The position numbers and the translations under genes are program-made. Below the pieces are notes generated by a model. It worked only from the letters and a program-made list of their open reading frames with translations, searched no databases and was not told the DNA's origin. From NCBI RefSeq assembly GCF_018283645.1, contig NZ_JAGSXH010000020.1, positions 1 to 64,000 of the forward strand: a stretch of 64,000 nt of DNA, given 5' to 3'. This stretch comes from Actinocrinis puniceicyclus. Its GTDB lineage: Bacteria; Actinomycetota; Actinomycetes; Streptomycetales; Catenulisporaceae. Shown piece after piece: positions 16,201 through 28,315 of this stretch; the stretch's first letter is position 1; each line of letters starts with the position of its first letter.

Positions 16201-16219
16201 TTAGGCTTGCCTAACCTAA
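16201..16219. promoter_or_regulatory. Iron box (DmdR1/IdeR type) of the efe operon
   Basis: TTAGGCTTGCCTAACCTAA is an imperfect palindrome close to the actinobacterial iron-repressor consensus TTAGGTTAGGCTAACCTAA. It lies 38 bases before ATG 16258, just after a possible -10 (TAGGTA), where bound repressor would block initiation under iron sufficiency. Confidence 0.85.
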
Positions 16220-16257
16220 GCCTTCCGTCCGAGAGCGAACCCGAGGATCAGCCCGCC

Positions 16258-18429
16258 ATGTGGAATGACGCGTTCCCCAGCTTCCTGATCGGTCTGCGCG
16301 AAGGACTGGAAGCCGGCTTGATCGTCTCGATCCTGGTGGCCACGCTGGCGCGGGCCGGGCAGCGCTCCCGGCTCGGCGCGCTCTGGGCCGGGGTCGGCGC
16401 GGCGGCCGCGCTGAGCCTGTCCTTCGCCGCGGTGCTGACGTTCACCGCGGCCGACCTGCCGACGGGCGGCCAGGACGCATTCGCAGGCGTGCTCTCGCTC
16501 GTGGCGGTGGGTTTCGTCACCGCCATGGTGTTCTGGATGCGCCGCTCGGCACGCGGCCTGTCCGGGGACCTGAAGGCCCGAGTCACCGAGGCGCTGGGGC
16601 GGGGCGCGGCGGTGCTCGCGATCACCTCCTTCGTCGCGGTGGCGCGCGAGGGCCTGGAGACCGCCCTGTTCCTGTGGACCACGGCCGAGTCGGCGGGGGA
16701 GTCGCAGGGCCCGGTCATCGGCGCGTCGCTCGGCGTCGCTCTGGCCGTCGCCGCCTGCTGGGGCCTGTACCGCAGGGTGTTGCGGATCAACCTGACCCGG
16801 TTCTTCTCGGCCACCGGAGTCGTCCTGATCGTCATCGCCGCGGGCGTGCTGGCCTACGGACTCGGCGACCTGCAGGAGGGCGGTCTGATCCCCGGGCGCA
16901 CCGCTCTCGCCTTCAACCTCGCCTCCATCGACTCAGGGTCCTGGTACGCCACGCTCGTCGCCGGCACCTTCAACATCACCCCCGCGATGTCCTGGCTGCA
17001 GGTGACCGGTTACCTGCTGTACCTGCCGCCGGTGATGTTCCTGTTCGTACGGGGCATCCGGGCCACGAGCACAGCCACGAGCACAGCCACGAGCACAGCC
17101 ACGAGCACGGCCGCCGGCGCCGCCGCGGCCGAGCGCCCGGCCCCGGCCACCAGAGCGCGGCGGCGCGCGGCCGCACGCGCCGCGGACGAACAGGCGCTCG
17201 CCGCACGCATCGCGGCCAAGCGAGCGAAGGAGCAGGAGCGCAGCGCCGCCCGGAGAGTGCCGCGCTGGGCCGTGGGGACCTCGATCTTCGCCGTGCCGGC
17301 GGTAGCCGCCGTGACCGCGATCGCCGTGCTCGGTCCCGCGAAGAGCGGCACGGCAGCCAACGCCGTCGCGCTGAGCGAGTCCGGCTGCGGGACCGGATGG
17401 AGCGACCCGCGGGCGGGGGCGCAGAGCTTCGAGCTGACGAACAACGGTCACAGCACGGCTGAGGTCTTCCTGATCGACCCGGGCAGCAACGCGGTGTTCG
17501 CCGAGATCGAGAACCTCGCCCCGGGCACCACGCGCCCGCTGGCCGCCACGCTGTCCGGCGGCTCGTACGCCTTCCGCTGCGCGTTCGCCGACGGCACCGC
17601 GCTGTCCTCGAAGACTTACACCCTTGGCGGTGGCCGAACCGCCCGGGCGAGTTCAGGGTTCGCCCCGGTGACGGATCAGGACCTGCAACAGCCCGTCGCG
17701 GACTACCGCGACTACGTGCAGCAGACCTTGCCGGTGCTGCTGGCCGACAGCCGCAGGCTCGACGCGGACCTCGCCGCCGGCGATCCGGCCGCGGCCAAGC
17801 CCGACTGGCTCACCGCGCACCTGGACTACGAGGGTCTGGGCGCCGCGTACGGCACCTTCGGAGAATACGACGCGAAGATCGACGCTCGCGCCACCGGGCT
17901 GCGCGGCGGGCCGCACGACGCGTCGTGGACCGGGTTCCACCGCATCGAGTACGGGCTCTGGCACGGGCAGTCCGCCGCGGTGCTGCGCCCGCTCGGTGAT
18001 CGACTGGTCGCCGACGTCCAGGCGCTGATCAAAGCCTTCCCAAGCCAGAGCACTGATCCGAACGATCTGGCCCTGCGCGCCCACGAGATCCTGGAGAACA
18101 CGCTTCAGTTCCAGCTGACCGGGACCGCCGACTACGGCAGCGGCACCGCGCTGGCCACCGCGAACGCCAACCTGCACGGCACGCAGGTGGTCCTGAGCAC
18201 GCTGGCGGGGCTGATGCGCACCCGCGACCCGCAGGCGCTGGCGTCGATCGACACCTGGATCCAGACGGTGGCCGCGGACCTGAACGCGGCGCGCGATCCG
18301 GACGGCTCGTGGACCGCGGTGAACCGGCTCGGTTCGGCGCGCCGCCAGCGGCTCGACGCGGACGTGGGCCAGCTGCTCGAGCAGTTGTCCGTCGTGCCCG
18401 GCCTGCTCGAAGAACGCAGCAGTGCGTGA
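16258..18429 (+). CDS. efeUO: EfeU-EfeO fusion: ferrous iron permease with cupredoxin and M75 domains
   Basis: A 723-residue fusion. Residues 1-280 are FTR1-type with seven hydrophobic segments and two REGLE motifs (REGLEAG near 12 and REGLET near 138), the Fe-binding glutamates of EfeU. A low-complexity Ala/Thr/Ser and Ala/Arg-rich linker (about 275-345) leads to another hydrophobic segment (about 345-362), a cupredoxin-like domain (about 370-470), and an M75/EfeO domain with the HRIE metal motif (FHRIEYGLW). Known: EfeU and EfeO are usually separate proteins with EfeB. Inferred: the fusion ties periplasm-side iron capture to the pore. EfeB follows 60 bases downstream, and the iron box controls both. 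Confidence 0.9.
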   Translation: MWNDAFPSFLIGLREGLEAGLIVSILVATLARAGQRSRLGALWAGVGAAAALSLSFAAVLTFTAADLPTGGQDAFAGVLSLVAVGFVTAMVFWMRRSARGLSGDLKARVTEALGRGAAVLAITSFVAVAREGLETALFLWTTAESAGESQGPVIGASLGVALAVAACWGLYRRVLRINLTRFFSATGVVLIVIAAGVLAYGLGDLQEGGLIPGRTALAFNLASIDSGSWYATLVAGTFNITPAMSWLQVTGYLLYLPPVMFLFVRGIRATSTATSTATSTATSTAAGAAAAERPAPATRARRRAAARAADEQALAARIAAKRAKEQERSAARRVPRWAVGTSIFAVPAVAAVTAIAVLGPAKSGTAANAVALSESGCGTGWSDPRAGAQSFELTNNGHSTAEVFLIDPGSNAVFAEIENLAPGTTRPLAATLSGGSYAFRCAFADGTALSSKTYTLGGGRTARASSGFAPVTDQDLQQPVADYRDYVQQTLPVLLADSRRLDADLAAGDPAAAKPDWLTAHLDYEGLGAAYGTFGEYDAKIDARATGLRGGPHDASWTGFHRIEYGLWHGQSAAVLRPLGDRLVADVQALIKAFPSQSTDPNDLALRAHEILENTLQFQLTGTADYGSGTALATANANLHGTQVVLSTLAGLMRTRDPQALASIDTWIQTVAADLNAARDPDGSWTAVNRLGSARRQRLDADVGQLLEQLSVVPGLLEERSSA
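17065..17112 (+). repeat. Four tandem 12-bp repeats in the EfeU-EfeO linker
   Basis: Units of ACGAGCACAGCC (last one ACGAGCACGGCC) encode a Thr-Ser-Thr-Ala repeat. In-frame 12-bp copy number changes would alter the linker by 4 residues without breaking the protein. Confidence 0.9.
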
Positions 18430-18489
18430 CCCGGAACAGTGACATCCCCTCCCAGTGCAACGGCTCGCGTGAGACAGAAACCTGAGTTG

Positions 18490-19812
18490 ATGACCGAAGA
18501 GAACCCCACCTCGCCCGCCTCCGCGGGGTCCTGCCCCTTCGCCGCCGGCATCGACGGCGCCGACGTGCACCAGGCGCTGCGCCGCCGCTCGTTCCTGCGC
18601 GGCGCGGCGGCGGGCGCGGTCGGCGCCGCCGCGGTCACCGCGGGCGGCCTGGGCGCCGCGCGGGCCACCGCCTCCGCCGCGGACGGCGGTGGCGCCGGCA
18701 GCGCGCGCACGATCCCGTTCCACGGCGCGCACCAGGCGGGCATCCTCACCCCGCCTCAGCTCGCGGCGAGTTTCGTGTCCTTCACCGTGGTCGCGCGGCA
18801 CCGGGCCGAACTTCAGCGGCTTTTCAAGACCCTGACCCAGCGTGCGCGCTTCCTCACCGCGGGCGGAGCGCCTGACGACGCCGGCGTGGCGTCCCCGCCC
18901 TCGGACAGCTCGACCCTCGGGCCGCTGGTCCCGGCGGACGGGCTGACCATCACGGTGGGGGTCGGGGCCTCGCTGTTCGACTCCCGCTACGGCCTGGCCG
19001 CGCTCAAGCCCGCGAAGCTGGTCGCGATGCCGGTCTTCCCCAACGACGACATGCAGAACTCGACCGAGCTGCACGGCGATCTCTCGCTCCAGATCTGCGC
19101 CGACCACCGCGACACGGTGATGCACGCGCTGCGCGACATCGCCAAGCACACCCGGCCCTGGCTCGCCCCGCTTTGGAAGGCGGACGGCTTCCAGTCCCCG
19201 TCCCGGCCCAGCGGAGCGCAGCGCAACCAGCTCGGCTTCAAGGACGGCATCGCCAATCCGGATGTGACATCGACCACTGAGACCAACGCCTTGATCTGGA
19301 CGCACGGCGGGGCGAACGGCGAGCCGGCCTGGGTGCAGGGCGGCTCGTACCAGGTGGTGCGGATCATCAGAATGCTGGTCGAGTTCTGGGACCGGGTCTC
19401 GCTGACCGAGCAGGAGAACATGTTCGGGCGCCGGCGCGACACCGGCGCCCCGCTCTCCGGCTCGAAGGAGAGCGACGTCCCGCAGTACGCGAACGATCCG
19501 CAGGGCGGGATCATCCCGCTGGACGCGCACATCCGGCTGGCCAACCCGCGCACCGCCCGCACTGACGGCCAGCGGATCCTGCGCCGCGGCTACAACTACG
19601 ACCGGGGCGTCGACGCGAACGGCAACCTGGACGTCGGCCTGATCTTCGCGGCCTACAACCAGGACGTGGTGCGGCAGTTCGAGGCGGTGCAGGCCCGGCT
19701 GATCGACGAGCCGCTGGTCGACTATGTCTCGCCGACCGGCGGCGGCTACTTCTTCGCGCTGCCGGGAGTCCGGGACGCGCGGGACTACTACGCCTCGGGC
19801 CTGTTCGTGTGA
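18490..19812 (+). CDS. efeB: EfeB, Tat-exported haem-dependent Dyp-type peroxidase
   Basis: A 440-residue Dyp-type peroxidase. Residues 29-60 are a Tat signal ([12 protein letters not shown]). Dyp signatures: GFKDGIANP (GxxDG, about 272) and the proximal His in [10 protein letters not shown]. Known: EfeB supports the EfeU/O ferrous iron uptake system, oxidising Fe(II) or handling haem at acidic pH. ATG 18490 (MTEENP) is chosen; an in-frame GTG at 18439 is possible. It is co-transcribed with the efeUO fusion. A terminator at 19814-19843 follows. Confidence 0.9.
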   Translation: MTEENPTSPASAGSCPFAAGIDGADVHQALRRRSFLRGAAAGAVGAAAVTAGGLGAARATASAADGGGAGSARTIPFHGAHQAGILTPPQLAASFVSFTVVARHRAELQRLFKTLTQRARFLTAGGAPDDAGVASPPSDSSTLGPLVPADGLTITVGVGASLFDSRYGLAALKPAKLVAMPVFPNDDMQNSTELHGDLSLQICADHRDTVMHALRDIAKHTRPWLAPLWKADGFQSPSRPSGAQRNQLGFKDGIANPDVTSTTETNALIWTHGGANGEPAWVQGGSYQVVRIIRMLVEFWDRVSLTEQENMFGRRRDTGAPLSGSKESDVPQYANDPQGGIIPLDAHIRLANPRTARTDGQRILRRGYNYDRGVDANGNLDVGLIFAAYNQDVVRQFEAVQARLIDEPLVDYVSPTGGGYFFALPGVRDARDYYASGLFV

Positions 19813-19813
19813 A

Positions 19814-19843
19814 GGCCCCGTCGCTCTCTGCCGCGACGGGGCC
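19814..19843. terminator. Terminator between efeB and sepH
   Basis: An 11-bp stem (19814-19824 with 19833-19843) right after the efeB stop, between convergent genes. Confidence 0.75.
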
Positions 19844-19855
19844 GCACCACGCCCG

Positions 19856-20881
19856 CTATTCGCCCTTGCGGCGCCGGGTGCCGAACACGATCTCGTCCCA
19901 GGACGGCACGGTCGCCCGCTTGCCCGGAGTCACGCCGTCGTTGACCGCCTGCTGGTCGGTAGAGCCGCGCAGCCGGTCCTTGTGCGGGCCGACCGCGCCG
20001 AACAGGGCGTCCGAGTAGGCCGAGCCAGCGCCCGCTTGCCGCTGTCGCGCGGCCGGCTCCTCGGCGGCCGGAGGCGGGCCGGGGGTGGGCGCGCTTGCCG
20101 CCGCGACCGGGCGCAGCGGCGTGACCACCGAGTCGCCGGAAGCCGCGGACGCAGCCGGGCCGCTGCCCGCTGCCGCGACCGGGCGACCCTGCCAGGTCGG
20201 CAGCGGGGTCACCGACGGGGCCGGGCGCCCGGACTGGCCGGGCTCGCCGACGGCCGCCGCGGCGGGCAGCCGCGGTGTCTGGCGCGCGGCGAACGGGAAC
20301 GCGTTCTCCGCAGCCACGTCGCTGGAAAGCAGCCGTGCCTCGTCGTCGGCCGGGGTGACCAGCCGCCGCGGCGGGTCGAATGCCCAGTTCGCCTCGTAGG
20401 GCAGGCCGCCGATGCGGAAGGCCAGACGCACCGTCCAGGTGCCGTCGTCGCGCCGCCAGGAGTCCCACTGCGCCGAGTCGTGGTCCGGCTCGCGCTGCGC
20501 CAGCCGCTCGCGCACCACGTCGCCCAGCTTCGGCCCGTGCGTCTCGCCGGCCCGGCGCACCTGGGTGTTCTGCGCCCGCTCGGCCATGAACGCCCGCTCG
20601 GCCAGTACCGGCCCCTCGAAGCGGCGCACCCGCTCCAGCGGGATGCCCGCCAGGTCGGCCACCTGCTCCGCGGTCTGCCCGGAGCGGATGCGCGCCTGGA
20701 TGTCGCGCGGCCGCAGCTGGGCGTCCAGCTCTATCTCGATCTGGCCGAGCCGGGCCCGGTCGCCGCGCACCGCGGCGCGCAGCCGGTCGTCGATGGCGAG
20801 GAAGAACTCCTGGCCGTCGGGGGCACGCAGCACCAGGCGATCGCCGTCGCCGGAGACCGCCATCACGCGCAGTTCGGTCAT
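19856..20881 (-). CDS. sepH: SepH-like septation protein
   Basis: A 341-residue protein. The N-terminal region contains the conserved actinobacterial block LRPRDIQARIRSGQTAEQVADLAGIPLERVRRFEG, a helix-turn-helix, and ahead of it a beta-rich start MTELRVMAVSGDGDRLVL (the DUF3071 fold). A Pro/Ala-rich, disordered middle and a short basic C-terminal FGTRRRKGE end complete it. Known: SepH in Streptomyces and Mycobacterium binds FtsZ and promotes division. The stop is convergent with efeB. No membrane segment is present. Confidence 0.88.
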   Translation of the reverse strand: MTELRVMAVSGDGDRLVLRAPDGQEFFLAIDDRLRAAVRGDRARLGQIEIELDAQLRPRDIQARIRSGQTAEQVADLAGIPLERVRRFEGPVLAERAFMAERAQNTQVRRAGETHGPKLGDVVRERLAQREPDHDSAQWDSWRRDDGTWTVRLAFRIGGLPYEANWAFDPPRRLVTPADDEARLLSSDVAAENAFPFAARQTPRLPAAAAVGEPGQSGRPAPSVTPLPTWQGRPVAAAGSGPAASAASGDSVVTPLRPVAAASAPTPGPPPAAEEPAARQRQAGAGSAYSDALFGAVGPHKDRLRGSTDQQAVNDGVTPGKRATVPSWDEIVFGTRRRKGE

Positions 20882-21370
20882 GAGACCTCCTGGGTGGTGC
20901 CGCTGCTGGACGTAGTACCGAGTGTGGCGCGCGCAACGCGGGTTCGGGAAGATGCCACGCCCGATCGGCGCAACACACTCCGGCGCGCGTTACCCGTTCG
21001 GGGGACTACGACCCTGGCAAGGCGGAGATCGCGCTCGCGAACCCTGATGCGCGCGGTCATTCCTCGTTATCCCCCTCGGCGGTTCCGGAAACCCTTCGCG
21101 CCGGTCTTCTTCCGCTACTCGTCGTCCGGTCCACCGTATCAGCGAGCCCAGCCTGAACGGAGTCCCAACGCGGCGACAAACGAAGCAATCTGCGCGGCCC
21201 CCCGGCCGGATCCCGCCATTCGCCCGCCGAATCCACTGTAGCGAAGGCAGGTGCCGGAACACACATGGAATCAGCGGGTCAACGGCTGTGCCGACTTGCG
21301 TAGATGTGGACGTGCATCCCAACGCCCTGTGTATTGGCTCATCGCGGTGCGCCACGGCAGACTTCGAAGT
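20882..21370. other. Gene-free stretch upstream of sepH and TRIC-type gene
   Basis: About 490 bases with no credible gene. A short minus-strand ORF (21057-21266) and plus-strand frames are present, but lack ribosome sites and familiar motifs. It must hold the divergent promoters of sepH and the next gene. Confidence 0.45.
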
Positions 21371-22030
21371 GTGGTGCATCTGCCGATCTTGTTCGACCTG
21401 CTCGGGGTTTTCAGCGCGGCGGCCTCCGGCGCGCTCACCGGCATCCGCAAAGGTCTTGATCTGGTCGGGATCCTGGTGCTGGGCGCGGCGACCGGCCTCG
21501 GCGGCGGCGCCGTGCGCGACGTGCTGATCGGTGCGCATCCGCCCGCGTTCCTGGTGGACTGGCGTTATCTGACCACTGCGACACTCGCGGCACTCGGCGT
21601 GGTCGTGGTCGAATACCGGCTCGCCGCGGTAGGTCCCCTGCTGCGCGAGCGCGTGCGGCTCTCCACCGCATATCTGACCGTGGATTCGCTCACGCTGGGC
21701 TTCTTCGCGGTTTCCGGCACCGGCAAGGCCCTGCGGTACGGGCTGGCCCCGGTTCCGGCCGCGCTGATGGGGGTCCTGACGGCGGTCGGCGGGGGAGTGA
21801 TCAGGGACATGCTGGTCGCCGAGGTGCCGACCGTGCTGCGGCGCGAGTTCTACGCGATCCCGGCGGCGCTCGGCTCGGTGCTGGTCGCCGCGGTGGACCG
21901 CTACACCACCGCGCTCACGCCGCTCGCCTTCGCCGCCGCGGGATTGACCGCGGCGCTGCGTATGGTCGCGGCGCGACGCGGCTGGCACGCGCGTCTTTCG
22001 CGACCGCCACGCGCCGAGGAGCCGCGCTGA
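21371..22030 (+). CDS. TRIC/UPF0126-family membrane channel protein
   Basis: About 219 residues with six to seven hydrophobic segments and two internal repeats: GGGAVRDVL (about 36-44) and GGGVIRDML (about 141-149), the two GxxxRD motifs of the trimeric intracellular cation channel/YicG family. Known: bacterial TRIC homologues conduct monovalent cations. The start GTG 21371 is an estimate; a GTG at 21374 and one at 21347 are in frame and no clear ribosome site singles one out. Stands alone with a convergent neighbour. Confidence 0.85.
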   Translation: MVHLPILFDLLGVFSAAASGALTGIRKGLDLVGILVLGAATGLGGGAVRDVLIGAHPPAFLVDWRYLTTATLAALGVVVVEYRLAAVGPLLRERVRLSTAYLTVDSLTLGFFAVSGTGKALRYGLAPVPAALMGVLTAVGGGVIRDMLVAEVPTVLRREFYAIPAALGSVLVAAVDRYTTALTPLAFAAAGLTAALRMVAARRGWHARLSRPPRAEEPR

Positions 22031-22241
22031 CGCAAACTACTGACATAATTCCGATGCCGGTGCGGGACAACGGGAATCGCGGGATTCGGCGGCGGTTTAG
22101 AACAGGCGTGCGAATTGGTACGCGCCCGTTGTGAGCCGCCGCCATTCACGGTGCGCGCAAACCGGCGCGCTGGGGATTTCGCGCCGGCACGGCGGAATTC
22201 GGCCGCCCGCTCCGCGCTTCCGCTTCCCGCATTACCGTGCG

Positions 22242-22973
22242 TTACAACGAGAGCGCAAGGATCTCGTCGCCGCGGTCCAGGAAGCTGCGGCCGACATCCA
22301 CGTACTCCGCGCCGCGCGGTCCGTGGATGTGGATTCCGGTGAACACCGCGACGTGCGCGGGGACCTGGTCGTCGCGCAGCACCTGGATGACCGCGTCGGT
22401 GTCCGCATCGATCAGGTCCCGCGCGATCCGGGTGATGCCGAGCAGGCCGACGGCTTCTACGTCCGGGACGCGCGGCGCGATCCGCTCGCGCAGCCGCGAC
22501 TGCTCCGGGTCGTCCTTGTCCAGATACGGGTAGTCGGAGGTGTGGACGTCGCCACCGCGCAGTTCGTCGTGCAGGGCCATCAGTGCGCCGCAGGTGCGGG
22601 AGGGTCCGGGTACGCCCGGCCGCTCGCAGTTGCCGATCGTGCCCGCGTCGTCCACGCCCACGTGCGCGAGGCCGAACAGCACGAACGTGCGCCGGTCGTT
22701 CATCAGCGGCGCGTGCCCACGCGCCGCGGCGATACCTGTTCGGCCCAACGTGAGCAGTCCGGCCAGGCCCGCCATGTTGAACGCGGGCCCCCACGCCCGC
22801 TGCAACTCGGCGGTCAGCGCGAAGGCCAACTCGTCCCGGCAGGTGGCGATGAGCGGCAGCGCCGAGCCGCGGTGCACGCCGTGCTCCCGCAGCTTGTCCT
22901 GGGTGGAGTTGACGAACTGATTGGCCGGGATGGCGGCGGGGAAGTCGCGGGCCAAGGTCGCGGCGAAGCTCAC
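22242..22973 (-). CDS. LCIB-like beta-carbonic anhydrase-type protein
   Basis: A 243-residue protein that resembles the limiting-CO2-inducible protein B/C (LCIB) beta-carbonic anhydrase family: a zinc-type Cys in TCRDEL (about Cys45 with the usual Asp two residues later), the block FNMAGLAGLLTLGRTGI, a His in LAHVGV, and a Cys in RTCGA. An Arg expected four residues after the Cys is a Leu, so catalysis is not assured. Known: LCIB members hydrate CO2 or are inactive structural partners. A GTG at 22973 has AGAGG at good spacing; GTG 22991 is an in-frame alternative. Assigned by motif memory only. Confidence 0.55.
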   Translation of the reverse strand: MSFAATLARDFPAAIPANQFVNSTQDKLREHGVHRGSALPLIATCRDELAFALTAELQRAWGPAFNMAGLAGLLTLGRTGIAAARGHAPLMNDRRTFVLFGLAHVGVDDAGTIGNCERPGVPGPSRTCGALMALHDELRGGDVHTSDYPYLDKDDPEQSRLRERIAPRVPDVEAVGLLGITRIARDLIDADTDAVIQVLRDDQVPAHVAVFTGIHIHGPRGAEYVDVGRSFLDRGDEILALSL

Positions 22974-23109
22974 GGGCGGGTACCTCTCCACTGGCTCGGG
23001 TCGAACGATGCGTCACTGGACAACGTGATGTTCGCACAGTCGGCGTTTACTCCGCTGTTGCCGCCTCCGGCTTGAACCGGACCGCAGCGGCGTGGCTATG
23101 ATGGATATG

Positions 23110-25901
<2,792 letters not shown>

Positions 25902-25906
25902 TCCCG

Positions 25907-25945
25907 GCGAAGGACCGCGGGGCGAAGGACTGCGGGGCGAAGGAG
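25907..25945. repeat. Tandem 15-bp repeats before the acnA terminator
   Basis: GCGAAGGACCGCGGG (25907-25921), GCGAAGGACTGCGGG (25922-25936) and a partial third unit (25937-25945) run into the acnA terminator. Confidence 0.8.
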
Positions 25946-25975
25946 CCCGCGCCCGGTTTGTCCGGGCGCGGGCTC
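25943..25975 (+). terminator. acnA terminator
   Basis: A 14-bp perfect stem (25943-25956 with 25962-25975) and 5-base loop TTTGT downstream of acnA. Confidence 0.85.
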
Positions 25976-27045
25976 TCGCGGGTGGCGCGGTCGAACCCGA
26001 ACACCGCCTAGGGCAGCAACGAGGGTTTTCCCGCTATCCCACGGTGGCTACCTATCGGTAATTTCACTCCCGGCCCAGCCCGTTCCTATGAGAACGCTTA
26101 TTCGTACACCCGCCGTCACGGCTGTCGGCCGGCGGCGCGGTGTGAAGCGACGCCCGCTACAGGCAAGGGCGTAGACCGGCCGGGGCGCGGGACACAATCC
26201 CGCCCCCGGCCGCGTCATCGCGGTCGCTGCCTTCCCCGGCGCGGACACCCACCCGGAGCCAAGCTCCGGCCGCGCCGGGGGAATCCCTCTGTGAAGCCCG
26301 GTGCGAAGGGCGCGGATATCCGGGCTCTCCGGATATTGTTGCCTCCTGCACCAATCTCGGTTGTTTCCCGGCGCTATGTGGTCAGCCTGGGCTGATCCGG
26401 TACTGATCGCGCGGAAACCGGCGCGCCGGACACCGGCTGCGGCCCCCGCGAGCGAGCGGCAGGCCCCTGCGGCAACTAATCCCGGCCGCGGGCCTCGGCG
26501 CGTGTTCCCGCCGCGTCGTGCCGCACCGATCCAGCCTCGGCGCTTGACTCGGCGTGACCCCGCGGCGCTTTCCGCTCGAAGCTCGGAGGCTATCAAGCCG
26601 TCCTTGCCAAGCTCACGGCGGTACCGAGCCGGTGGAGATCGCGTTGCGGCGCGGTAACGGCCGCGCGGCGCGCGGAAGTCCAAATCTCGATTCGGCAACG
26701 TACGCAGAGGCCGCAGTGCCCTGTTGAACCTGCTGTTCGACGGTTGTTCGAATTGTTGTCTCACCGCCGAGGCGGTTGCGCAACAGCACGTCGCCGGGTG
26801 TTATGGCGCCGCATGGATCAGGGTGTTGGTCTAGACCACATCCGATATGTCCGGATTGCGGCGACGTCGTGTAACCTCGCATCACCGAACGCGTTTCCCA
26901 ATCGTTACGCCGTTCAACAAAGTCGCACTCCCGACCTCTTCCCAAGTCCGAGGCGACAGAATACGTTGCCGGTCACAACATTCCACGAACGCCGAGCTGC
27001 GGGGCACTTATGCCACAAGCCGGCACGAGAAAGGACCAAAACGCG
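25976..27045. other. About 1 kb without a convincing gene; promoter region of the sugar ABC operon
   Basis: No ORF here has plausible codon bias, motifs or a ribosome site. The longest (26048-26764, minus) is Arg/Ala/Gly-rich and lacks any recognisable domain. The base composition is less GC-rich near 26700-26990, where the promoter of the sugar transporter operon is expected. Confidence 0.5.
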
Positions 27046-28170
27046 ATGATGCGTAAGGCCGTCCTCACCGCTACCGTCGGCGCCGCTGCTCTGGCGTTCG
27101 GCGTCGCGGCGTGTTCCAGCTCCTCCTCGCCCAGCTCTTCGTCTTCCGGTTCTTCGAACAACGCGGGTGCCAAGCCGAAGGTCGGCATCATCCTGCCGGA
27201 GACCGCCACCTCCGCCCGCTGGGAGGGCGCGGACCGCCCGGCCCTCAAGGCCGAGTGCGACAAGAAGAACCTGGAGTGCGACATCCAGAACGCCCAGGGC
27301 AGCGACCAGCAGGAGAAGACGATCGCGGACACGATGCTCAAGACCGAGCACGTGCAGGTGCTGATCCTGTGCAGCATCGACCCGACCACCGGCCAGGCCG
27401 TGACCTCCGAGGCCAAGTCGCTCGGCGTCAAGGTCATCGACTACGACCGCCTGGTCACCGGCTCGAGCCCGGACTACTACATCTCCTTCGACAACGTCGC
27501 GGTCGGCAAGGCCCAGGGCACCGCGCTCGCCGCCGCCGTGCAGTCGATGGCCATCAAGAGCCCGGACGTGGCGATCCTCGACGGCGCCCCGACCGACAAC
27601 AACGCCACCCTGTTCAACCAGGGCTACATGTCGGTCATCCAGCCGCTGATCGACGCCAAGACCTGGAAGAAGTCCGCCGAGCAGGCGATCGCCAACTGGG
27701 ACAACACCACGGCCGGCACCACCTTCACCTCGATGTACAACGCCGACCACAACATCAACGTGGTGATGGTCGCCAACGACGGCATGGCCAACGCGGTCAT
27801 CGCCGACCTGAAGAACCTCGGCATCAACGGCAAGGTGGCCGTGTCCGGCCAGGACGCCACCGCCGGCGGCCTGCAGCACATCCTCGACGGCGACCAGTCC
27901 TTCACCATCTACAAGCCGGCCTCCCAGGAGGCCGTCCCGGCCGTGGACCTGGCCGCCGAACTGGCCGCCGGCACCACGCCGACCGAGACCTTCGCGAACG
28001 TGACCGACCCGACGAACCAGCAGGCGATCAAGTCCCTGCTGGCCACGCCGATCACCATCACCAAGGCCAACATCGACCAGCCGATCAAGGAAAACTACAC
28101 GCCGTACAAGGACGTCTGCACCGCGGCCTACGTCGCCAAGTGCACCGCGGCCGGCATCACGGCCCAGTAA
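27046..28170 (+). CDS. Sugar ABC transporter substrate-binding lipoprotein
   Basis: A 374-residue lipoprotein. The signal ends in a lipobox (FGVAAC), with Ser-rich spacer after the Cys. The fold is a periplasmic-binding protein type 1 (XylF/RbsB class): KPKVGIILPE begins the first beta-strand, and VVMVANDGMANAVI and KVAVSGQDA mark the ligand-binding lobes. ATG 27046 is preceded by AAAGGA. Known: such proteins bind a pentose or hexose and deliver it to the membrane permease. Sugar identity is not resolvable. Ribosome start choice excludes the upstream frame beginning 27010. A hairpin follows before the ATPase gene, allowing excess binding protein. Confidence 0.9.
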   Translation: MMRKAVLTATVGAAALAFGVAACSSSSSPSSSSSGSSNNAGAKPKVGIILPETATSARWEGADRPALKAECDKKNLECDIQNAQGSDQQEKTIADTMLKTEHVQVLILCSIDPTTGQAVTSEAKSLGVKVIDYDRLVTGSSPDYYISFDNVAVGKAQGTALAAAVQSMAIKSPDVAILDGAPTDNNATLFNQGYMSVIQPLIDAKTWKKSAEQAIANWDNTTAGTTFTSMYNADHNINVVMVANDGMANAVIADLKNLGINGKVAVSGQDATAGGLQHILDGDQSFTIYKPASQEAVPAVDLAAELAAGTTPTETFANVTDPTNQQAIKSLLATPITITKANIDQPIKENYTPYKDVCTAAYVAKCTAAGITAQ

Positions 28171-28190
28171 GTCCCTGATCCTCCCGGTTT

Positions 28191-28221
28191 CGCGCGACGG
28201 CTCCCGCTGGGCCGTCGCGCG
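28191..28221 (+). terminator. Intra-operon hairpin (partial terminator)
   Basis: An 11-bp perfect stem (28191-28201 with 28211-28221) lies between the binding-protein and ATPase genes; no U-tract, so read-through is likely and the hairpin may protect the upstream mRNA. Confidence 0.7.
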
Positions 28222-28315
28222 GAGCCGGGGGCTTGGCTTGTTTGGAGGCGTTCGCGGTGGTATCGCGTTGTCACAGTTTCGCCATATCGAGGCGGGTCCA
28301 GGAGAAGAGGTCGAG

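Noticed and set aside
26048-26764. 238-aa minus-strand ORF in the 1-kb gap
   Set aside because: Arg/Ala/Gly-rich with no motif or ribosome site; it looks like random GC-rich frame.
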